A DNA stretch of 64,000 nt, taken from contig NZ_KK211217.1 in the NCBI RefSeq assembly GCF_000621165.1, positions 1 to 64,000 of the forward strand, written 5' to 3'. Position 1 is the stretch's first letter; each line of letters starts with the position of its first letter. This stretch comes from Enterovibrio calviensis DSM 14347. GTDB lineage: Bacteria > Pseudomonadota > Gammaproteobacteria > Enterobacterales > Vibrionaceae. The position numbers and the translations under genes are program-made. Shown one piece after another: positions 1 to 8,381 of this stretch. The notes below the pieces were generated by a model. It saw only the letters and a program-made list of their open reading frames with translations. It was not told where the DNA came from and did no database searches.

Positions 1-38
1 TGAGCTAACTGATACTAATTGCCCGTGAGGCTTAACCA
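1..38 (+). rRNA. rrl: 23S ribosomal RNA, 3' end only
   Basis: The first 38 bases match the conserved 3' terminus of gamma-proteobacterial 23S rRNA (gagctaact, then gtactaatt-like sequence, then ccgtgaggcttaacc). The rest of the gene lies upstream of the window. Its position just before a 5S gene and two tRNAs shows that the window opens inside the distal end of an rrn operon read on the plus strand. Confidence 0.93.
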
Positions 39-154
39 TACAACACCCAAGGGGTTTTAGCGGACTCAAATAAGAACATTGAATGTGTAAGAGAAGCTAG
101 TCAGAATTTTCCCAGATTTTAGTTTTTCGCGAATGCGGGAAACACAACAAGATT

Positions 155-272
155 TGCTTGGCGACCATAGCGTTATGGACCCACCTGACTCCATGCCGAA
201 CTCAGTAGTGAAACGTAACAGCGCCGATGGTAGTGTGGGGTCTCCCCATGTGAGAGTAGGACATCGCCAGGC
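155..272 (+). rRNA. rrf: 5S ribosomal RNA
   Basis: About 118 nt matching Vibrio/E. coli 5S rRNA: the 5' strand tgcttggcgaccatagcg pairs with the 3' strand catcgccaggc, and the internal blocks gacccacctgac, ccgaactca, gtgaaac, gccgatggtagtgtgggg and gagagtagg are all present. It follows the 23S end by about 115 bp, so it is co-transcribed with it. The ends are estimated from homology and could be off by one or two bases. Confidence 0.95.
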
Positions 273-378
273 TTCAAATTCGTTTTCATCTTTTTCAGGA
301 AAAGATGAAGGCAAAAAGATTAGATACGTGTATTGAACGACATGTATCGGATAGGCAGGACACTGTTTATCACCGTGT

Positions 379-455
379 GGAGCGGTAGTTCAGTTGGTTA
401 GAATACCGGCCTGTCACGCCGGGGGTCGCGGGTTCGAGTCCCGTCCGCTCCGCCA
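379..455 (+). tRNA. tRNA-Asp (GTC)
   Basis: A 77-nt cloverleaf with acceptor strands ggagcgg and ccgctcc, D-arm gttcagttggttagaa, anticodon loop cctgtcacg with anticodon GTC, T-arm gggttcgagtcc and an encoded CCA. It lies about 105 bp after 5S, as in E. coli rrnC and rrnH operons, whose distal tRNA is also Asp. It is probably processed from the rRNA transcript. Confidence 0.97.
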
Positions 456-491
456 TTTATTCAGACAGAGTTAAGTCTTTAAAATAACTAT

Positions 492-568
<77 letters not shown>

Positions 569-574
569 CATTTA

Positions 575-605
575 AGGCTCTAGCAGAAATGCTAGAGCCT
601 TTTTC
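575..605 (+). terminator. rRNA operon terminator
   Basis: An 11-bp perfect stem (aggctctagca / tgctagagcct) with a gaaa loop is followed by a run of T. It begins 6 nt after tRNA-Trp and is a textbook intrinsic terminator for the rrn-tRNA transcript. Confidence 0.92.
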
Positions 606-660
606 GTATGCGTTATTTCAAAATCACACCGTTAGTCAGAATGCTGGCCTTGGATAAATC

Positions 661-746
661 TCTCGAATGCTAGCTTTGTCCACCGCTGCCACATTTAAGG
701 CACTAGACTGTGCGTAGCGAAGAAATGCTAGCGCTTTTTTGTATGC
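661..746 (+). repeat. Degenerate copy of the tRNA-Trp 3' end and terminator
   Basis: Compared with the real tRNA end at about 547-608, this stretch repeats tcgaat, then tccaccgctgcc, then acatttaaggcactag, and finally gaaatgctagcgc with a T-run and gtatgc. The original reads tccacccctgcc, acatttaaggctctag and gaaatgctagagcc. The central 16 bases ctgccacatttaaggc are identical. The terminator loop carries an insertion of about 14 bases. The 5' part of the tRNA is missing, so this is a remnant and not a functional tRNA. It probably arose by tandem duplication or loss of a distal tRNA gene. Confidence 0.75.
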
Positions 747-760
747 CAGCTTTAGACGAA

Positions 761-797
761 CTCACACCTGTCACATTTTAGACTCTATGAAGAGCTT
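761..797 (+). repeat. Second, more decayed tRNA-end remnant
   Basis: The stretch cacctgtcacattttagactct resembles the junction of tRNA-Trp end and terminator (cccctgccacatttaaggctct) with a few substitutions. It lies in the same orientation about 80 bp after the first remnant, which suggests a decayed tandem array. It is short, so the assignment is tentative. Confidence 0.45.
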
Positions 798-1108
798 CTC
801 TTTGATGTTGGTATCTCTTGCTTTTGGTAAGGTGTGTAGGTGCTGTTATGTGAATGTTCTATAACGGATATGCCATTGATTAATGCAAGAACGCCAAATT
901 GTTTGAATATCAACTTACTCTAGTAGCCAGCGTGATTTTTTAATCTGATATGTTCAATGTAATATGCCTTACTGGGTGCCTATTTATTACCCCGATTGAA
1001 GTGACTTGCTACGTTGATTGACAATGTTGAGAACAGGTGGACATGTCACTTACTATGATTTTTTCGCGTCGTTTTGTAGCGGATTTACACCCATCAATAT
1101 ATTAGATA

Positions 1109-1978
1109 ATGAGCTTTCTTATGAGCCAATTTAAGCAACGCTGGGTTGTTATTTTTGCGCTATTGCTGCTTGTCGGATGTGCTGCTGTGTACTTCATGGT
1201 TGATGTTCCTGCTGAAGCGAGTCTTGCTTCCGGAGACAAGAAGGTGAAGTGCCGTGATTATGCATCACCGACGATTATCGACACGGGAGTGCCTCTCAAT
1301 GTCGCGGTATGGAATATTTATAAGCAGCAGTTAGATGGCTGGGATACTGAGCTTTCAACGTTATCGAAAAGGAATGCGTTGATTTTATTGCAGGAAGCAC
1401 AAAGTAAACCTAGGTTGTCCCAGTATATCGAACGTGAAGGTTGGCACAGTAATCAGGCTTATGCTTTCGCTGTAAATGGAGAGATTGCCGGGGTCATGAC
1501 ACTTTCAGATGCGATACCGAAGAGAGTCTGCGCGTACACAAAAGTTGAGCCGTATTTACGATTGCCGAAGAGTGCGCTGTATAGTCAGTTTGCTCTCTCA
1601 AACGGCGAATCACTCTCTGTGGTTAATATCCACAGCATTAATTTCACTTTTGGCACTGATGAGTATCGGGCGCAATTACGGGCGCTGGTGCAAGCCGCAA
1701 GCGGGCTTGATGGCCCTCTAATTGTTGCAGGGGATTTGAACACATGGAGTGATGAGCGGCTCGAACTCGTCAGCGAAGAGCTTCATCACCTTGGTTTGGC
1801 TGAGGTTGAATTTAGAAGAGATGAGCGATTGAAGGTCTTTGGGCATGCGCTTGACCATCTGTTTTATCGAGGCGTCGAACTTAAAGCATCCTCCTCGCAG
1901 TCTACGTCAGCCTCTGATCATGCGTTTATTGAAGCATCTTTTGTCTTTATGCTACATGACGAAAGGGACAGCTTGTAG
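1109..1978 (+). CDS. yafD: YafD-like endonuclease/exonuclease/phosphatase family protein (UPF0294)
   Basis: A 289-residue protein of the EEP (DNase I-like) fold, similar to E. coli YafD. Visible active-site motifs are WNIYK (N69), LLQEAQ (E96), NIHSINF (H175), AGDLNTW (D209, N211) and the C-terminal SDH (D270, H271). Residues about 11-30 are hydrophobic and end in LLVGC, so the protein is membrane-anchored or possibly a lipoprotein. The substrate is unknown. In E. coli yafD also lies just downstream of an rRNA operon and upstream of mltD-gloB, so the context is conserved. An in-frame ATG four codons later is an equally possible start. The stop codon is inside a hairpin shared with the convergent channel gene. 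Confidence 0.85.
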   Translation: MSFLMSQFKQRWVVIFALLLLVGCAAVYFMVDVPAEASLASGDKKVKCRDYASPTIIDTGVPLNVAVWNIYKQQLDGWDTELSTLSKRNALILLQEAQSKPRLSQYIEREGWHSNQAYAFAVNGEIAGVMTLSDAIPKRVCAYTKVEPYLRLPKSALYSQFALSNGESLSVVNIHSINFTFGTDEYRAQLRALVQAASGLDGPLIVAGDLNTWSDERLELVSEELHHLGLAEVEFRRDERLKVFGHALDHLFYRGVELKASSSQSTSASDHAFIEASFVFMLHDERDSL

Positions 1979-1992
1979 GCTGTCCCTTCATT
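1963..1992 (+). terminator. Hairpin between yafD and the convergent channel gene
   Basis: A 10-bp perfect stem (aagggacagc / gctgtccctt) with loop ttgtag that contains the yafD stop codon. T-rich sequence follows on both strands, so it probably ends transcripts from both convergent genes. Confidence 0.6.
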
Positions 1993-1994
1993 TC

Positions 1995-3449
1995 TTAACT
2001 GACTCTTTCCATCAGGCTTTGTGGCTCATTCTCATAGAGCGGCCTTAGTGCTTGAATGATGTCAGAGCGCGAAATAACACCGACCAATCGTCCATCCGTA
2101 ATCACCGGCATGATATGTGGTTTGCTCACTTTTGCTTCTTTGACGCGTTCTTTCAGTGACAAGGTAGAAAAGCTAGTTGCAATACCCATTGGAGATACAG
2201 GGAACACTTTTTCTTTGTCCATCACTAGAAACTCCGCAACATCAATCAAACTTTCGTTGGCATTAAGCGCAGTCACTTCGTCGCTCATTAACTCGCCGAC
2301 CAGAGAGTTCGTGTTTGGCAGGTAGTCTTCACACCAAAGGTTGACCATCGCATCGTGCACGGAGAAGAAGCCCACGACTTGCTGTTGTTCATTGCATACT
2401 GGTGCGCCAGTCAGGCAATTTGAAAGCAAGGTATCAATGGCGTCAGCCGTGCGGTCGCTTGCTTTCAGGACGATAGGGCTTTTGTTCATTAGGTCTTTTA
2501 CTTTCACATTGTTCATCATGGCAGAGTCCTTAGTCGCTTTTTTAATGTCAACTGGCGTGTTAACGCTCAGCATGTCAGGTTGTTGCATCTGTTTACGGTA
2601 AATTCCCCAGTTGGCGAGCCCTACAAGCACAGCGCCGCCGACAATATTGCCGAGAGTGACTGGGATAAGGTTGTTGATTAAAAAGTTATTGATAGTGAGG
2701 TCGGAATAACTCGCTGCGTTTGTTCCAAGCCCTAACCAGAATGTGTCTGGTGAGAAGTGAGTAATGACGATACCCAGAGGCACCATAAACATATTGGCAA
2801 TGCTATGTTCGAACCCACTTGATACAAACATGGCGACTGGGAGCATGGTCATCACGGCTTTGACGATAGGGTTAGCAGAACAAAAGGTCAGCCAAATTGC
2901 AGTACAGACCAGAATGTTACACAGCACACCCAATGTAAAAGCTTCGAGCCAAGTATGATGTAACTTGTGTTGTGCAATGTTGAGCGCATTGAGCCCCCAC
3001 TGCCCGCCATCAAGTTGGTATAAGCCTGCAGCGGTAACCATGACAACAAGTAGCGTTGCACCCAAGAAGTTGCCTACATAGACCTTGCCCCAAGTGGAAA
3101 GCAATTTGCGTGTACCCACCTGATTGTTTGCCCATGAAATGCTCGACAGAACCGTACTGGTAAACAGTTCGCCTTCAAAAATCACAATCAGTATCAGTCC
3201 CATACTGAATGCAAAGCCGCCAATTAAGCGATTTACACCCCAACTCGTACTGTCGTTGCCGGTTGTCACCGTAATGTAGAAAAGAAATGCGAGCCCGATA
3301 AATGCGCCGGCTAGCGTTGCAAGGCTCAGTGTTGCGCCACTCTTTTTACTGATTTTTTTTAAGGCATAGCGTTCTGCTTCATTCATCATTTCTGATGCCG
3401 AGAACCCTTTGACTGAGACGAACTCGTGTTCAGAGTAGGCTGTTGTCAT
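1995..3449 (-). CDS. Formate/nitrite-family (FNT) channel fused to a CBS domain pair
   Basis: 484 residues starting at an ATG preceded by a strong GGGAGGAG ribosome-binding site; the longer frame would use a TTG inside that site. Residues about 25-275 form an FNT channel domain with six hydrophobic segments and the family hallmark EGELFTS near residue 92. After a linker, residues about 315-480 carry two CBS modules (VKDLMNKSPIVL, then LVGELMSDEVTAL ending in GVISRSDIIQAL), which usually bind adenine nucleotides. FNT proteins pass formate, nitrite, hydrosulfide or similar small anions through the inner membrane; the substrate cannot be told here. The usual FocA/NirC length is about 270-285 residues, so the C-terminal regulatory extension is the unusual part. 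The divergent LysR gene 219 bp away is the likely regulator. Confidence 0.85.
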   Translation of the reverse strand: MTTAYSEHEFVSVKGFSASEMMNEAERYALKKISKKSGATLSLATLAGAFIGLAFLFYITVTTGNDSTSWGVNRLIGGFAFSMGLILIVIFEGELFTSTVLSSISWANNQVGTRKLLSTWGKVYVGNFLGATLLVVMVTAAGLYQLDGGQWGLNALNIAQHKLHHTWLEAFTLGVLCNILVCTAIWLTFCSANPIVKAVMTMLPVAMFVSSGFEHSIANMFMVPLGIVITHFSPDTFWLGLGTNAASYSDLTINNFLINNLIPVTLGNIVGGAVLVGLANWGIYRKQMQQPDMLSVNTPVDIKKATKDSAMMNNVKVKDLMNKSPIVLKASDRTADAIDTLLSNCLTGAPVCNEQQQVVGFFSVHDAMVNLWCEDYLPNTNSLVGELMSDEVTALNANESLIDVAEFLVMDKEKVFPVSPMGIATSFSTLSLKERVKEAKVSKPHIMPVITDGRLVGVISRSDIIQALRPLYENEPQSLMERVS

Positions 3450-3548
3450 TACTGCTCCTCCCAAAGAATATCCATGTGTTTTCCTTTTGTTGTGTTTGGC
3501 TAAATGCCCGACTTCCTAATCAGCGTAATGGAGTGAGCAGTATCAAGT

Positions 3549-3572
3549 ACAATTGATAATTCTTTGAATTGT
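3549..3572. promoter_or_regulatory. Inverted repeat in the FNT/LysR divergent promoter region
   Basis: The arms acaatt and aattgt are separated by 12 bases in the middle of the 218-bp gap between the channel gene and its divergent LysR gene. LysR regulators typically bind interrupted dyads of this sort between divergent genes. The site is inferred from position and symmetry only. Confidence 0.35.
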
Positions 3573-3667
3573 CTTCAGATTTATTGATGATTTTTCGGCG
3601 CTCTGTACAATGAATACATAATAAAAAAATAGGTTATTTCGGTTGGTTTTTTAGGGAGAAAAAGACG

Positions 3668-4573
3668 ATGCGATATTCGCTCAAACAGCTTGCAGTTTTT
3701 GATACTGTGGCGGACACAGGTAGTGTTAGCCAAGCCGCTGAAATACTGTCGCTGACTCAATCAGCAACCAGCATGTCATTGTCTCAGCTGGAAAAAATGC
3801 TAGGACGGCCGTTGTTTGAACGCAAAGGCAAGGGGTTGATTCTTACGCACTGGGGGAGTTGGCTAAGACCTAAGGCAAAACGCCTTTTGCGAGACGCAAA
3901 ACAGATAGAAATGGGGATCTACGAGCAGCACTTGCTTAGTGGCGAAATTCGACTGGGAGCCAGCCAAACGCCTGCGGAACATCTCGTGCCAGACCTTATC
4001 AGTATTATTGATAATGACTTTCCAGAAATTCGAATTTCCTTAGGCGTTCATAGCACGAGTTCCGTCATTTCTGGTGTGCTCGATTATCGTTATGATCTCG
4101 GGATTATAGAAGGACGTTGTGATGATAATCGCCTACATCAAGAACCTTGGTGCAATGACCACCTCACTATTGTCGCTTCCTCCCATCATCCGTTTTCTCG
4201 TCATGATCAAGTTAGCATCGCGCAGTTAGAACAAGCTAAGTGGGTGCTGCGAGAGCAAGGATCAGGCACGAGAACGGCGTTTGAAAGCTCAATTTGCCAC
4301 CATATTGAAGACCTTGATGTTTGGCGTGAGTACGAACATGTGCCCGTAATTCGGAGCCTAGTCGCGAATGGCTCTTACTTGACGTGTCTCCCTTATCTCG
4401 ATGTTGAACCCTATATTGAAAGCGGCAAGCTTGTAGCACTGAACGTCCCTGAACTGAAAATGGCACGTTCGCTGTCGTTTGTATGGCGCGCTGACATGGC
4501 AGAGAACCCATTGGTTGACTGTTTCAAACGTGAAGGGATTAGGATGATGAAGCGTCATCCAATGGTCATGTGA
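3668..4573 (+). CDS. LysR-family transcriptional regulator
   Basis: 301 residues with an N-terminal winged helix (residues about 3-62, SVSQAAEILSLTQSATSMSL as recognition region) and a LysR substrate-binding domain from about 90 on. The block LREQGSGTR in the effector domain is typical of the CbbR/YeiE branch. Start ATG is preceded by agggagaaaa. It is divergent from the FNT-CBS channel gene and probably controls it. In E. coli a LysR gene (yafC) also sits near yafD, but orthology with YafC is not certain. The effector is unknown. Confidence 0.85.
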   Translation: MRYSLKQLAVFDTVADTGSVSQAAEILSLTQSATSMSLSQLEKMLGRPLFERKGKGLILTHWGSWLRPKAKRLLRDAKQIEMGIYEQHLLSGEIRLGASQTPAEHLVPDLISIIDNDFPEIRISLGVHSTSSVISGVLDYRYDLGIIEGRCDDNRLHQEPWCNDHLTIVASSHHPFSRHDQVSIAQLEQAKWVLREQGSGTRTAFESSICHHIEDLDVWREYEHVPVIRSLVANGSYLTCLPYLDVEPYIESGKLVALNVPELKMARSLSFVWRADMAENPLVDCFKREGIRMMKRHPMVM

Positions 4574-4584
4574 TTCTTTGGATC

Positions 4585-4619
4585 AAAAAAGGGCATTGTG
4601 GAATACAAGGCCCTTTTTA
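4585..4619. terminator. Bidirectional terminator between LysR gene and mltD
   Basis: Stem aaaaagggc / gcccttttt with a loop that can itself pair partly. A runs on one side and T runs on the other make it an intrinsic terminator on both strands, serving the two convergent genes. Confidence 0.8.
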
Positions 4620-4638
4620 TCTATCAGAAAAATTGAAG

Positions 4639-6210
4639 CTACGCGCTGACTTTTGTTACATCAATATACAGTTTCAATTGTTGCCCTGGCTGAATATAAG
4701 CGTTCTTCTTCAATGAGTTCCACTTAATCAGATCGGTTACAGAGACCTTATATCGAGAAGCAATGCCACTCAGCGAGTCTCCCTCGCGGATTTTGTAAAA
4801 GATAGTGCGAATACGAGCACCTTCTTCCGCTTTTTTCCACACAACCAAATCTTGACCGATACGCAGTGGGTCTTTCGGGCTCATACCATTCCAGCGGGCT
4901 AGCTCGCTATGTGAGACACCATGCTTCCGAGAGATTGTCCAAAAACTATCCCCTTTAGTAACCTTGTGAGTTAGCTTTACATCCCCGCGTTTTTTGCTTG
5001 TCATTTTTGCAAGACGTTGAGGTGCGCTCAGTGAATATTGGCTCTCATCTTTCAGTGCAACAGGGATCAGCAAATGTTGGCCAACACGTATATTGGTTCC
5101 TCTGATGCTATTTGCACGTTGAATCACTTTTACTGTTGTATTGTGTCGCTGCGCAATCAAGCCTAATGAGTCGCCGCCTTTGACTTTATAGCGGGTGACC
5201 TTAATGCCTTGATTGTTATTCTCAGCAAGGTTAGTCGTGAATTGTTCCACGTTGGCTTTTGGCAATAAAAGCTGGTTGTTTCCGTCAGGTGCGGTTGCCC
5301 AGTGGTTATACGCTGGATTTAGGCTTTGTAACTTAGACAATGAGAGTCCCGCATAGCTAGCGGCAAGCGCCAAATCCATCTGAACATTCGGTTCGACGAC
5401 TTCGAGTACCGGCTGGTTCGCAATTGCCGGTAGCACCAAACCGTATTTTTCTTTGTTTTTAACCACATCAGCAACGGCAATCAGCTTAGGTACATAACCA
5501 CTGGTTTCTTTGGGTAAAGACAATGACCAAAAATCGGTAGGTTTACCTGCTGCTTTGTTCTTGCGAATTGCACGGAAAACACGCCCTTCGCCAGTGTTGT
5601 AGGCTGCAAGCGCATGGAGCCAATCACCATCAAATTTCTTGTGGAGATACTCCAATAAGTCTAATGCTGCGTCGGTTGACGCCACAACGTCTCGACGACC
5701 GTCATACCACCAGTTTTGCTCAAGTCCGAAGCGGCGACCTGTTTCCGGTACAAATTGCCACAAACCTGCTGCGCGCCCATGTGAATATGCAAATTGGTCA
5801 AAAGAACTTTCGACCACGGGAAGCAATGCAATTTCTAGCGGAATACCGCGCTCTTCCACTTTTTCAGTGATCAGATGAAGAAACGGCTCTGCACGTTTAG
5901 AGACAGTGTGGAGGTGCTGAGGGTGCTTTAAGTACCAACTACGGTAGTATTTAACTCGTTCGTTTTCGGGTACAGGCATGTCCATTTGCATGGCAATCCG
6001 ATTCCAGACATCCTCCTGATTTTGCGGAGTAATCACAGGTGCCTCAACCTTAGGTTCAAGCGTCTCAGCTTGTTGGTTCGTTGCAGCTTCCTTGGCTTGC
6101 AAGGTTTCCTGTTGGTCTGGCGTATTAGTCGTTGTTGCGACGTCATCTTGCCCTGTTAATTGGCATCCTGCGAGAAACATCGATCCCACTAATACGTAAC
6201 GGAACTTCAT
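4639..6210 (-). CDS. mltD: Membrane-bound lytic murein transglycosylase D
   Basis: 523 residues. A lipoprotein signal (MFLAGC, Cys16) is followed by a low-complexity linker, an SLT goose-lysozyme-like domain at about 100-215 with catalytic Glu134 in LPVVESSFD and the AAYNTGEGRV motif, and three LysM peptidoglycan-binding repeats near 335-382, 412-456 and 467-512. It cleaves the MurNAc-GlcNAc bond of peptidoglycan to give 1,6-anhydro products and acts at the outer membrane facing the periplasm. The neighbouring gloB, yafS, rnhA and dnaQ keep the E. coli order. E. coli MltD is somewhat shorter (about 450 residues), the difference being mainly the linker and the extra LysM repeat. Confidence 0.95.
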   Translation of the reverse strand: MKFRYVLVGSMFLAGCQLTGQDDVATTTNTPDQQETLQAKEAATNQQAETLEPKVEAPVITPQNQEDVWNRIAMQMDMPVPENERVKYYRSWYLKHPQHLHTVSKRAEPFLHLITEKVEERGIPLEIALLPVVESSFDQFAYSHGRAAGLWQFVPETGRRFGLEQNWWYDGRRDVVASTDAALDLLEYLHKKFDGDWLHALAAYNTGEGRVFRAIRKNKAAGKPTDFWSLSLPKETSGYVPKLIAVADVVKNKEKYGLVLPAIANQPVLEVVEPNVQMDLALAASYAGLSLSKLQSLNPAYNHWATAPDGNNQLLLPKANVEQFTTNLAENNNQGIKVTRYKVKGGDSLGLIAQRHNTTVKVIQRANSIRGTNIRVGQHLLIPVALKDESQYSLSAPQRLAKMTSKKRGDVKLTHKVTKGDSFWTISRKHGVSHSELARWNGMSPKDPLRIGQDLVVWKKAEEGARIRTIFYKIREGDSLSGIASRYKVSVTDLIKWNSLKKNAYIQPGQQLKLYIDVTKVSA

Positions 6211-6282
6211 TAATAGATTAACCTTTCAAAAAATGGCCGGTGATGATAATCGGCCTGACCGTTTGCTTACAAGTGACTTGCG

Positions 6283-7041
6283 TCAAAATTCATCTTTCCA
6301 ACGTCTGAGCGCTGCAAATGTTTCAACATCAGAGCTGTCCGTCGCAGTATGTTTCACCGCTTCTTTGACTGAAGCGTGATTCACGCGCAAAAATGGATTA
6401 ATGCTCTTTTCGCGACCAATCGTCGACGGCAATGTCATTTGATTGATGGCTCGTAAATCGTTAACAGTGAGTACATACTCACCAAGCGCAGTATTACTGG
6501 GTTCAACCACTTGAGCAAATTTCAAGTTTGATTGTGTGTATTCGTGCGTGCAAAACACCAAAGTTTCATCAGGAAAAGTGGCTAGGCGCATTAAAGATGA
6601 ATGCATCTGAGAAGGCGAGCCTTCAAAAAGGCGACCACATCCACCAGAAAACAAAGTATCACCGCAAAACAGCATACCTTCGGTATGATAAGCAATGTGG
6701 TCAACAGTATGTCCCGGGACATGTAAAACGGTGAATGGCGTGTTAAGCAAAGAAAATGATGCGTTGTCCTCAAGAGGATGAGTGACTTGTGAGAATCGTG
6801 CGGTTGACGGGCCATAAACGGTGGCACCAGCATAAACAGATGTTAACGCATTGACACCACCCACGTGGTCAGCGTGATGGTGAGTTAGCAATATTGCGTC
6901 TAAGATAAGCTCATGCTCAGCCAGAAATGCGAGCACAGGCTTTGCATCGCCGGGATCAACAACAACACAATGATTGTCATCATTTTTTAGTAGCCAGATG
7001 TAATTGTCATTGAATGCGGGTATGCTTGATATCGATAGCAT
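6283..7041 (-). CDS. gloB: Hydroxyacylglutathione hydrolase (glyoxalase II)
   Basis: 252 residues of the metallo-beta-lactamase fold with the binuclear metal motif LTHHHADHVGG (H54, H56, D58, H59), a second metal histidine in VPGHTVDH, and CGDTLFSGGCGR. It hydrolyses S-D-lactoylglutathione to glutathione and D-lactate, the last step of methylglyoxal detoxification, in the cytoplasm. The start was set at the ATG giving MLSISSIPAFNDNYIW, which matches the E. coli N-terminus and follows ctggagagtg; the open frame runs eight codons further. It is divergent from yafS with only 31 bp between the starts. Confidence 0.96.
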   Translation of the reverse strand: MLSISSIPAFNDNYIWLLKNDDNHCVVVDPGDAKPVLAFLAEHELILDAILLTHHHADHVGGVNALTSVYAGATVYGPSTARFSQVTHPLEDNASFSLLNTPFTVLHVPGHTVDHIAYHTEGMLFCGDTLFSGGCGRLFEGSPSQMHSSLMRLATFPDETLVFCTHEYTQSNLKFAQVVEPSNTALGEYVLTVNDLRAINQMTLPSTIGREKSINPFLRVNHASVKEAVKHTATDSSDVETFAALRRWKDEF

Positions 7042-7072
7042 TTTCACTCTCCAGCTATAACTCAAATACTCT

Positions 7073-7807
7073 ATGAAGCCAGCACGCAGTCAACGTCCAT
7101 TGGAATACCCGTATACATGGGAACAATTCGCTCATGGTGAATGGGCGTGCTCTCATATTCAGACTCGGCTCGACGAATGGCTTCCTCGATTTTTTGGTTA
7201 CCACATGCTGAAACTGGGCGGCTTAAGCTGCGAGTTAACCAGCGGGCATTGTAACATCCAACATCAAGTCTGCATTGATAAGTTAAACCCATTGCGAAAT
7301 GTCGAAGCAGACGGCTACCAACTTCCGTTTGTTGATAAAGCTTTTGACGTTTGCATTCTCGCGAACCAGCTAGATTACTCTGGCGACCCCCATCGATTAT
7401 TACGCGAAATTGATAGAGTGATGATCGATGATGGCTATTTGGTACTTTCTGGTGTCAACCCGAGTAGCTTGATGGGGATCGGACGCTTAATTCCGTGGCG
7501 TAAGAATAAACTGCCGTGGAATGGAAGAATGTTCAGTCCACTTCGTGTGCGTGATTGGTTGGGGTTGCTGAATTACGAGATCATGGAAATGTCGTGTTTT
7601 GGTTTGGTCCCTGCGACACAACACCGAACCTGCGGGGTTTGGTTTGAAAATGCATGTTCAGGTCTGTTGCCAGCAATGGGATCGCTCTATTTCATTGTGG
7701 CGAGAAAACGAACCTATCCATTGAAGCCGATTAAACCCGAGTGGAAAATGCGAAAACGCTTATCGCCAGTCAGTGTGAATTATAGAACCGGATCTGGCGA
7801 CGTTTGA
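7073..7807 (+). CDS. yafS: YafS-like SAM-dependent methyltransferase
   Basis: 244 residues with a class I methyltransferase core, best seen as LPFVDKAFDVCILANQLDYS (residues about 83-102) followed by DPHRLLREIDRVMIDDGYLV, the usual motif after the SAM-binding region. The glycine-rich motif I is weak. Its place between gloB and rnhA, divergent from gloB, is exactly that of E. coli yafS. The substrate is unknown. It converges on rnhA with 55 bp between stops. Confidence 0.85.
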   Translation: MKPARSQRPLEYPYTWEQFAHGEWACSHIQTRLDEWLPRFFGYHMLKLGGLSCELTSGHCNIQHQVCIDKLNPLRNVEADGYQLPFVDKAFDVCILANQLDYSGDPHRLLREIDRVMIDDGYLVLSGVNPSSLMGIGRLIPWRKNKLPWNGRMFSPLRVRDWLGLLNYEIMEMSCFGLVPATQHRTCGVWFENACSGLLPAMGSLYFIVARKRTYPLKPIKPEWKMRKRLSPVSVNYRTGSGDV

Positions 7808-7862
7808 ATGCGAGAAGGTGTCGGCGACAAGCATAGCGCTGTGCGCTTGATATTGGCGTGAA

Positions 7863-8330
7863 TTACTCGTTGGGTTTGTAGCCTGTATCCGGTTGCGTTG
7901 GTTTTTCAGCACCTGCACGAGCGAGTTCGTCACAACGTTCATTTTCAGGGTGGCCAGCGTGACCTTTTACCCATTGCCAATCGATGGTGTGGCGCTGAGA
8001 TTCCGTGTCGAGCTTTTGCCACAGATCTGCATTCTTCACTGGCTTTTTATCAGCTGTTTTCCAGCCTCGTTTTTTCCAATTGTGAATCCACTGCGTAATG
8101 CCTTGGCGTACGTACTGACTATCCGTGGTTAGTACTACTGAGCATGGCTCTTTGAGGCTAGCAAGGCCCATGATGGCAGCAAGTAACTCCATGCGGTTGT
8201 TTGTGGTGAGTTCAAAGCCTTCGCTCATCTCTTTTTCATGTTGCTTATAGCGTAAAACCACGCCATAACCGCCAGGTCCAGGATTGCCGAGGCAAGATCC
8301 ATCAGTGAAAATTTCTACCTGCTTGACCAT
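7863..8330 (-). CDS. rnhA: Ribonuclease HI
   Basis: 155 residues, the same length as E. coli RNase HI. The catalytic carboxylates D10 ([14 protein letters not shown]), E48 (TNNRMELLA), D70 (TTDSQYV) and D134 (NERCDELAR) are all present, as is the basic substrate-handling region [19 protein letters not shown]. It degrades the RNA strand of RNA-DNA hybrids in the cytoplasm. It is divergent from dnaQ, the two starts lying 51 bp apart as in enterobacteria, where the promoters overlap. Confidence 0.98.
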   Translation of the reverse strand: MVKQVEIFTDGSCLGNPGPGGYGVVLRYKQHEKEMSEGFELTTNNRMELLAAIMGLASLKEPCSVVLTTDSQYVRQGITQWIHNWKKRGWKTADKKPVKNADLWQKLDTESQRHTIDWQWVKGHAGHPENERCDELARAGAEKPTQPDTGYKPNE

Positions 8331-8381
8331 ATTTGTTAGTATCTATTTAAATTAATCGCCAAGTCTGACATAAGTGACGCC

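Larger units (their letters stand above)
606..1108. other. Gene-free region after the rRNA operon, with tRNA-end remnants
   Basis: About 500 bp with no credible coding sequence. The first 200 bp carry two degenerate copies of the tRNA-Trp 3' end plus terminator (listed separately). The remainder is AT-rich and probably holds the promoter of the yafD-like gene; no clear -35/-10 pair or operator could be named. Confidence 0.6.
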
